This document shows positions 58,318 to 64,000 of a stretch of 64,000 nt of DNA, piece after piece. Location of the stretch: NCBI RefSeq assembly GCF_030067815.1, contig NZ_CP125968.1, positions 3,588,001 through 3,652,000 on the forward strand, written 5' to 3'. Positions within the stretch are counted from its first letter, which is position 1; each line of letters begins with the position of its first letter. Source of the DNA: Sporosarcina thermotolerans (GTDB lineage Bacteria > Bacillota > Bacilli > Bacillales_A > Planococcaceae). The position numbers were made by a program, and so were the translations under genes. The notes beneath the pieces were generated by a model that saw nothing but the letters and a program-made list of their open reading frames with translations, was not told the DNA's origin and searched no databases.

Positions 58318-60363
58318 TTATTTCGTATTCAAGTCTGTGACGAGGTCACCGCGGATCCAGCCGAATTCGATGTGTTGGCCGGATTTGTCGTGGGTGACGG
58401 AGTCGGCGAAGACTTTGTACCAGATGTAGCCGTCTGCGCCTTGTTGTTGTTCGACGATGGCTACTGGGTAGCCGCTTTCGCCGCTGCGGCCAAGGTCGCG
58501 TTCGGAGTATGTGAAGAGTAGTGTTTCAGGTGACACTGCTGGTTCAGTTCGGACGTTCAAAGATGTTTTTACGTTTGTTCTGGCAAGTCGGTATCTGTTG
58601 AAGTCTTTGCTGCCCATCGCTTTGTCCGTTCTCCACATATGTCCGGAAATTTTTGCTCCCCATGTCGGATCGGATGCGTAATGGACGTTGAAGCCGACGG
58701 TTTTATTACCAGGCACTGCGCCTTTCGCGTAAGGACGTCCTGGAATGCCGTAGTTTTTATTGGCATATTCCAATACGAATGCTTCGATACTACGTTCAGG
58801 GGTTGCGTATTTCTCCCCTGCTTCAGGTGTGCTGTCGAATACTTTGATGCCGAAAAGATTGTTTTTATCAAATGCGTTTTTACTCATACCGAAGTCACTT
58901 TCGTGCATGGCGGCTGATAGGATGAAAAGTCCGTTAACTCGGTAGTACTCTTCCATTTCCTTAATGTAGGAGCCAAGACCAATAATCTTTGAATTGGCGG
59001 TTGCTCCAGCGTATTTCGGTAGTCCAGTGCTTTCCTTTTCAGCAATAATCTGAAGGATGAAAGCATCCATTTCTTCGGCAGTATACTCTGTTTTCGAACG
59101 GATGGACTGGAACTGGAAGTATGGATGATGCGTACCGACTGCTTTACCTGCGCCATCAAGGAAATGGACGCCATCTCTTGAATAGTAGCGTGTCCCTATC
59201 TTCATGAATTCGGGAACTGGGCCGATGCTGTATGCCCCGTAAGCGTGAGTCAGGTAGTTGTACGTATAATGCAGCAGCTCACCCGCGCTGTTACCAATAT
59301 AGTAGTCTTTGGATTCTGAGATAGAAACGGGTACGAAATCAATTTGGTTATGTTTCACATAGCCGACTGTGTCCCCTACTTGTACTTTTACATAGTTTTC
59401 CGCGTATTCAAGAATGCCCATTTCACGCCCCGCCTCGATGTATGTGAGTTGTGTAGCGAATGTTGGGCTTGAATAGATGACTGTAGCATTGTTTAAAGGA
59501 CCTTGGGCAAATGCCATGCCGCTTTTAATGCGTAGTAACTCTTTGCCCCTATAGATACCTTCTGCTATCGGACTGGTAGTAAATGCTTTGACCGCTTCAG
59601 CGTACGTATCGTATTTCTTGTCTAACAGCTTCATTGCTTTATTTTCAACGATAGCAAGTTGGAATTTATCCGCTGCGCCTACAGGCGGAGTTGGTTTTTC
59701 CGGTTCTGTTGGCTCTTCCGGATCTATTTCAGGCAGTTCATGCTTCGCCCTGAATGCGAGAAATCGGCTAAGTACTGCCGCCACTTGGTCCCTTTTCGAA
59801 AGTCCTGCCGGGTCGAATGTGATGATTGTGCGTGTCGGGTCGACTTTCGTTCCGTTCATGATGCCCGCTGCAAATACGATTTTCGCTGCGTTAACCCCTT
59901 CCGTAGATGCGAATATGGATTCATCTGTCAGAACGATTTCCTGTGCATCGACTGAAATGCCAATGTAGGCGATTGCGCGGGCCGCAGTAACGGCCATTTC
60001 TTCCCTCGTCATTAATTTCTCAGGCATGAATCTGCCGTCCAATGTGCCTTTCATAATTCCGCTTTTTTGGATGGCCCCGATTTCACCTGCGATAGCTGAA
60101 GATGGATTCACGTCGGTGAATTCTGGTATTTCTGCTGATAGTTTCATTGTTCTTGCTAAGAATGCGGCAAAGTCTCCTCGGCTTACGTCGGATTTTGGAT
60201 AGATTTTGCCGTCTGAGAAGCCTTTGATGATTCCCATTGCGACCAATTCACGGAGTTCTTTTTCCAATGTCAAACCTGTCAGTTCGTCCGCATGGGAGAC
60301 TGAGGGTGTTAGTTGTAGTAGTAGCATCAGGATGACGATCATCGCTGTTAGTTTGCGTTTCAT
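58318..60363 (-). CDS. SLH-anchored endo-beta-N-acetylglucosaminidase
   Basis: A secreted 681-aa peptidoglycan hydrolase. Signal peptide: LTAMIVILMLLLQLTPSVSHA. Three SLH modules span about residues 30-205 (KSDVSRGDFAAFLARTM, PEKLMTREEMAVTAARAI, DPAGLSKRDQVAAVLSRFL). A short Glu/Pro linker (DPEEPTEPEKPTPP) leads to two SH3-like segments, then the glucosaminidase domain: GLFILSAAMHESDFGMSKNA near residue 475 contains the catalytic Glu, FDKNNLFGIKVFDS follows, and SIEAFVLEYANKNYG and WGAKISGHMW complete it. An SH3-like tail (TSLNVRTEPAVS) closes the protein. Similar to LytD-type enzymes that cut between GlcNAc and MurNAc. It is the SLH counterpart of the amidase and NlpC/P60 genes that follow. 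Confidence 0.92.
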   Translation of the reverse strand: MKRKLTAMIVILMLLLQLTPSVSHADELTGLTLEKELRELVAMGIIKGFSDGKIYPKSDVSRGDFAAFLARTMKLSAEIPEFTDVNPSSAIAGEIGAIQKSGIMKGTLDGRFMPEKLMTREEMAVTAARAIAYIGISVDAQEIVLTDESIFASTEGVNAAKIVFAAGIMNGTKVDPTRTIITFDPAGLSKRDQVAAVLSRFLAFRAKHELPEIDPEEPTEPEKPTPPVGAADKFQLAIVENKAMKLLDKKYDTYAEAVKAFTTSPIAEGIYRGKELLRIKSGMAFAQGPLNNATVIYSSPTFATQLTYIEAGREMGILEYAENYVKVQVGDTVGYVKHNQIDFVPVSISESKDYYIGNSAGELLHYTYNYLTHAYGAYSIGPVPEFMKIGTRYYSRDGVHFLDGAGKAVGTHHPYFQFQSIRSKTEYTAEEMDAFILQIIAEKESTGLPKYAGATANSKIIGLGSYIKEMEEYYRVNGLFILSAAMHESDFGMSKNAFDKNNLFGIKVFDSTPEAGEKYATPERSIEAFVLEYANKNYGIPGRPYAKGAVPGNKTVGFNVHYASDPTWGAKISGHMWRTDKAMGSKDFNRYRLARTNVKTSLNVRTEPAVSPETLLFTYSERDLGRSGESGYPVAIVEQQQGADGYIWYKVFADSVTHDKSGQHIEFGWIRGDLVTDLNTK

Positions 60364-60397
60364 TTACTTCCCCCTAAAAAGCTATTTACCGGATTTC

Positions 60398-60598
60398 CGT
60401 TTCAGGCGGACGCTTTCCGCGGGCACGGCTTCAACCAATCGAACCACGTAGAGTTTGATTTGCCGTATTTCTGCGTGGTTTTGCAGAAATTAAGGCATCC
60501 GCTAACTACTCCCTGCTCGTAACGCTGCGCTTTTACTCGCAAAAGCCGTGCTTCGTAACGGCTTTCGCAGGAGTCGCCGCCTTCCACTTCAATCCTAA
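60398..60598. repeat. Foldback repeat copy 3
   Basis: Ends match copies 1 and 2 (CAGGCGGACGCTTTCCGCGG ... GGAGTCGCCGCCTTCC), with a 90-bp unrelated middle that contains its own hairpin (AACCACGTAGA ... TCTGCGTGGTT). It carries the same inner AAAGCCGTG-CTTCGTA-ACGGCTTT hairpin as copy 2. It occupies most of the 60364-60665 gap. Confidence 0.75.
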
Positions 60599-60665
60599 GT
60601 CCGCACTTAAATCCAAATTTCTATTATTATATCGGTCTATGAGACGGAGTTTGAATAAGATTTTA

Positions 60666-61697
60666 TTAATTTGTGTTGACCGCGCTGTAGACAGCTGCTG
60701 CGAATTCGGCTCTTGTGACGATTTTGGTGAATTCGTATGTTGGCGTTTGGAAGACGCCTGTTTTATCTAACTGTTTTAGGGCGTTTATTGAGTTCATGGC
60801 CCAGTACGTTGACGGGATGTCGTTGTAGAGCGATGAGATGTGAACTTGTCCTTTTGCTTTCTCTTGTAGGTTGAAAGCGCGGTCGACGATGACGGCTAAC
60901 TGTGTGCGCGTTAGATTATCGTTCAGGCCGAAGTTTCCGTTCTCATATCCTCTTAAAATGTCCGCTTCATTCATTGCTGCAATATGGACTGCGAATTGAT
61001 GATTTTTATCGACATCGTTAAAAACAATTTCATCATTCATCGGTGTTAGCTTTAAAACACGATTTAGCATGGCTGCTGCTTGTCCACGTGTGATTGTTTC
61101 TTCCGGTTTGAATTCGTCATTCGGAAAACCGTTGATGATGCCCGAACTGCTTAAATCCAGAATAGCATTGTAGGCAGGGTGCTTTGCGTCTACATCAACA
61201 AATGATTTTTCCTGAATAACCGGGATAGTCGGTGATGGATTTGCATTCGTATCCGTTGGACGTTTTGCCCCGATGTAACGCTGCTCCCAGTATGGATGGC
61301 CAAATAATTTCGCTTTGGCGACTCCGCGCTTTTCATTTTCGGCAGAGATGAATTGATTATCACCTAAATAAATGCCAGTATGAGAGATTCCTTGTTTGTA
61401 CGTATCCTTGAAGAATACGAGGTCTCCCGGTTGCAAGTCGGCGGCTTCAATCGGTGTGCCGTGGTCGAATTGTCCCTCTGACGTTCGTGGGAGTTTAATA
61501 TTGAAATGGTTGAATACGTAAACGATGAAGCCCGAGCAGTCGAATCCTTCTTCAGGGGTGTTGCCTGCAAATTTGTAGGGAGTCCCTTCGAAGTTCAGTG
61601 CAAATTCATCTATGCTTCCGGTCGTTGCCTTTGCTTGCAAAGTAGGAAACACGCTCGCTATTAATAGAAGCATTAGCGTAATTTTAATCGCTTTCAT
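60666..61697 (-). CDS. SLH-anchored NlpC/P60 endopeptidase
   Basis: A secreted 343-aa cell-wall peptidase. Signal peptide: ITLMLLLIASVFPTLQAKA. The NlpC/P60 domain (about residues 28-150) has the catalytic Cys in GFDCSGFIVYVFN near residue 54, the catalytic His in ISHTGIYLGDNQFI near 105 and a third polar residue later (FGHPYWEQRY). SRTSEGQ-type substrate groove residues read PRTSEGQF. Three SLH modules follow (FKPEETITRGQAAAMLNRV, LNDNLTRTQLAVIVDRAF, VTRAEFAAAVYSAV); the last is incomplete compared with others. It cleaves the stem peptide (D-Glu-mDAP or Lys type). It lies 27 nt after the S8-SLH gene in the same direction. Confidence 0.9.
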   Translation of the reverse strand: MKAIKITLMLLLIASVFPTLQAKATTGSIDEFALNFEGTPYKFAGNTPEEGFDCSGFIVYVFNHFNIKLPRTSEGQFDHGTPIEAADLQPGDLVFFKDTYKQGISHTGIYLGDNQFISAENEKRGVAKAKLFGHPYWEQRYIGAKRPTDTNANPSPTIPVIQEKSFVDVDAKHPAYNAILDLSSSGIINGFPNDEFKPEETITRGQAAAMLNRVLKLTPMNDEIVFNDVDKNHQFAVHIAAMNEADILRGYENGNFGLNDNLTRTQLAVIVDRAFNLQEKAKGQVHISSLYNDIPSTYWAMNSINALKQLDKTGVFQTPTYEFTKIVTRAEFAAAVYSAVNTN

Positions 61698-61724
61698 TGT
61701 TTATTCTCACTCCCGGTTTTCCAT

Positions 61725-63622
61725 TTACTTGAACGCATCCTCTTGTACCCTTGCAAGAAAGACTGCGAAATCTGCACGGCTCATTTGGTCGTTCGGTTTG
61801 AATGTGTTGTCAGTGTAGCCATTTGTTATTTTGGCGGCGACGAGAGCATTGACTGCGTCATAGGAAGCCATTGATGGACTGCAGTCTGTGAATCGATTGA
61901 CGTTATCCGTTTTCAACTTGAATGCTTTGGATATGAGGATTGCCATTTCCCCACGTGTCACCTTTTGATCAGGCTTGAATGTATTGCCTGCAAATCCGGA
62001 AACGATTCCGGCGTTTTTCAATGCCTCGATGTAACCGGCTGCGAATGAAGTTGGCGATACGTCTTTAAATGTGTTTGTTGCGGATTTTTCGGGATATCCT
62101 AAAGCCCTTCCTATAATGGTAGCCGCTTCAGCCCTTGTGATATTTTCATATGGACGGATTGTTGCGTCAGGGAAGCCTTTTAATTGCTTCTTAGACGTCA
62201 AATATCCTATAGGACCGGCAAAACGCTGGCGGTTATTCATGTCTTTGAAATTAGGTTCTTGTAGATGAATGATTTTCTTTTCTATCCACTCGGTTCCTTG
62301 TGCTGTTTTGGTTTTAATCAGTAAATCAAAGGTTCCTGCAACACCGTAAACTTCCCATTTTCCATCTGTGAGAACGATGTTGTTGTCCCCTTGGATTGCT
62401 ACTTTTTTATCGCCTGTATATTGCAACGTTAACTTTCCAGGCTCCGACTTCTCTATGAATTCGATTGTATTTTCAAAGTTTTGCTTGTACTGGATAAGAC
62501 CGTAACCGTAGATATTATCTTTTCCCGGTTCACCAAGGTCCTTTGCGGAATTCATTATCAACTTGCGAAGCTCGGTATTCGTCAATGTCGGGAATCGTTC
62601 TTTGTAGAGTGCGAGGATACCCGTCACATGTGCTGTCGCCATTGATGTTCCGGACAAGCGTGTGTAGCCGTCCGCTTTACTATCTTCAAAATCCCATTTC
62701 ATGGGGTAGGTACTGAAAATTGATTCGCCTGGTGCTGCAATGTCAATTTCCTTTCCAGTCGCGCTGTTTTTAAGCTTCGTCAAGTCTGATTTGACGGCCG
62801 CCACTGCGATGACGGATTCGTATTTGGCTGGGTACATGACTGAGCTGTTTTGCTGGTCGCCATTGTTGCCTCCGGACCCAACGATAAGCATTCCTTTTTC
62901 GTATGCTTTCTTTAACGCTTTTTCAAGCGCCGGATCGTCTTTTTCAGTCGTAATACTTAAGTTTAAGATATCGATTTTCTGCTCGATGGCCCAATCAATG
63001 CCATCAATCAGGCTATTTGTCGAACCGACGCCAAAGCCGTTTAGTGCTTTAATGCTGTAAAGGTCGACTTCAGGTGCAATCCCTACGATTCCGGTTTGAT
63101 TGGCAAGAGCAGCAATGATCCCAGCGACATGTGTTCCGTGGCCGTTGTCGTCATCATAAGGAACGTCAATCGGACAATCATTAGCCATTGAACAATAGCC
63201 GCCTAAGACACGCAGATCCCGATGGTTGACGTCAATTCCGGAGTCAAGGACAGCGACTCTGATGCCTTTGCCGGTATAGGGGGTTGTGATTTTTTTCGTT
63301 GTGTTGATGAGTGAACTGGAAGATAAATCTTTGTCCGCATCTTTTTCATATGTGATGTTGTTTTGGATTGTGATTTCAGGGTATTTATCTTGTAATCTAT
63401 CAAGTTGATACTTGTCAATGATGCGGAAATAATGTCGAAATCAGAGTAGGCTTTCTCAACTTGCATACCGTTTTCATTCATATACTTGACTAATTCGCTT
63501 TGTTCCCCGCCACTGATCAAATACGTTTTCAGCATTTCTTGCGCATTTGCATTGATTTGTATTGTGAAAATGAGTGTAAAAATGATTGCTATGGAACCTA
63601 TATACTTTTTCACTGATTTCAC
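61725..63622 (-). CDS. SLH-anchored subtilisin-like protease, third type (one frameshift)
   Basis: A secreted serine protease of 632 aa once one missing base near 63415 is restored (expected SINLDRLQDKYPEI). Signal peptide: IGSIAIIFTLIFTIQINANA. The propeptide is short. Catalytic residues: Asp in VAVLDSGIDVNHRD, His in GHGTHVAGIIAALA, oxyanion Asn in VGSGGNNGDQQN, Ser in LSGTSMATAHVTGILAL. There is no PA insertion, so it differs from the two Vpr-like paralogues. A beta domain of about 90 residues precedes three SLH modules (RPYENITRAEAATIIGRAL, KPDQKVTRGEMAILISKAF, KPNDQMSRADFAVFLARVQ). Its substrate is unknown; its place between amidase and NlpC/P60 genes suggests processing of wall enzymes. 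Confidence 0.9.
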
Positions 63623-63639
63623 CGTCCTTGTCAGAGATA

Positions 63640-63682
63640 CCTATAAAATAAGCCCTCCAGAAAGAGAAATTCCAGTAGGGCT
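63640..63682 (-). terminator. Terminator after the amidase gene
   Basis: AGCCCTCCAGAA (63651-63662) pairs imperfectly with TTCCAGTAGGGCT (63670-63682), followed on the minus strand by TATTTTATAG. It lies 12 nt past the stop at 63695. Confidence 0.6.
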
Positions 63683-63694
63683 GTTGATAACCTA

Positions 63695-64000
63695 TTAATG
63701 ATATTTTTTTGAAGGTGTAGCATGGTTGTTCGTATAAAACGACATGATATCCTCGCGGCCTTCATAGTTATACAAATAATCGAGAGTGCCAAGGAATACC
63801 GCCTTCGCCATCGTTTCGCGATGTGCTGGAGATGCGATAAATTGTGCATCTTTTGCATTGTCGATGAAACCGACTTCGATTAAAGTAGCAGGCATTGAAT
63901 TTTCACGGATGACTTGAAGCGATTTGCTTTGTACGCGACGGTCCGGTAGTTTCCATGCTTCAAGCATCCGCTTCTGGATGTATGTCGCAAGCGCTTTTGA
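63695..64000 (-). CDS. N-acetylmuramoyl-L-alanine amidase, C-terminal part
   Basis: The last 101 codons and stop of an Amidase_3 (AmiC/CwlV-like) enzyme; the N-terminus lies beyond the window. Reading enters at SKALATYIQKRMLEAWKLPD and runs through RRVQSKSLQVIRENSMPATL and IEVGFIDNAKDAQFI, containing the conserved catalytic Glu in the LIEVGFI motif, then HRETMAKAVFLGTLDYLY and a tail of about 25 residues. The zinc His and Glu ligands are outside the window. It cleaves the bond between MurNAc and L-Ala and is first in a group of wall enzymes read toward the 61725 and 60666 genes. Confidence 0.9.
   Translation of the reverse strand, partial: SKALATYIQKRMLEAWKLPDRRVQSKSLQVIRENSMPATLIEVGFIDNAKDAQFIASPAHRETMAKAVFLGTLDYLYNYEGREDIMSFYTNNHATPSKKYH

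Overview
The window looks like a chromosomal segment of a Gram-positive, S-layer-bearing bacillus, most likely Planococcaceae/Caryophanaceae and close to Sporosarcina or Lysinibacillus. This is inferred from the S-layer protein at 47842-50694, whose signal peptide and three N-terminal SLH modules resemble the SslA/SbpA type, from about nine other SLH-anchored proteins, from CsaB, and from Bacillaceae-type intergenic repeats. No rRNA, tRNA, CRISPR array or IS element was seen.

Layout. 1-9631 (minus strand) is a strikingly AT-rich, strain-specific type of polysaccharide cluster: a flippase start, an EpsG-like polymerase, GT4 and GT2 glycosyltransferases, two TupA-like ATP-grasp proteins, an ATP-grasp sugar-transfer protein, an epimerase and the initiating sugar-phosphate transferase. 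9776-18982 (minus) holds sugar-nucleotide supply (galU, pgcA, pgi), an EpsC/CapD-like dehydratase and the tyrosine phosphoregulatory trio (phosphatase, kinase, chain-length modulator), ended by an unknown membrane-anchored protein. 19382-29434 (minus) holds an SLH-anchored NAGPA-family protein, an O-antigen-ligase-like polymerase, and SLH proteins with DUF4855-like, lytic transglycosylase-like and unknown cargo. 29815-46565 is a tandem family on the minus strand: a giant SLH adhesin-like protein of about 2724 aa and two Vpr-like S8 proteases that share leader, signal peptide and SLH cassette. 46802-47590 is a truly decayed secreted nuclease. 47842-50694 encodes the S-layer protein. 51016-55740 holds the cell-wall-polymer genes (UDP-ManNAc dehydrogenase, TagA-type transferase, and divergently csaB plus a GT4). 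56420-57931 is a MurJ-like flippase flanked by periodic repeats. 58318-64000 (minus) holds four wall-active enzymes: glucosaminidase-SLH, NlpC/P60-SLH, S8-SLH and an Amidase_3 end.

How it fits together: SLH domains bind pyruvylated secondary cell-wall polymer. The window combines genes that plausibly make and pyruvylate that polymer with a large set of proteins that dock onto it, beside a capsule/EPS locus.

Caveat: I count 20 single-base indels that split otherwise well-conserved genes (including pgi, galU and pgcA), mostly in short homopolymers. After correcting one base each, all thirteen genes return to whole-codon, family-typical lengths, so I treat them as probable assembly errors and annotate the joined genes. 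The most unusual non-coding signal is a set of strictly phased 20-bp and 21-bp repeat arrays (22291-22418, 56045-56140, 56261-56350, 57950-58085, 58204-58262).
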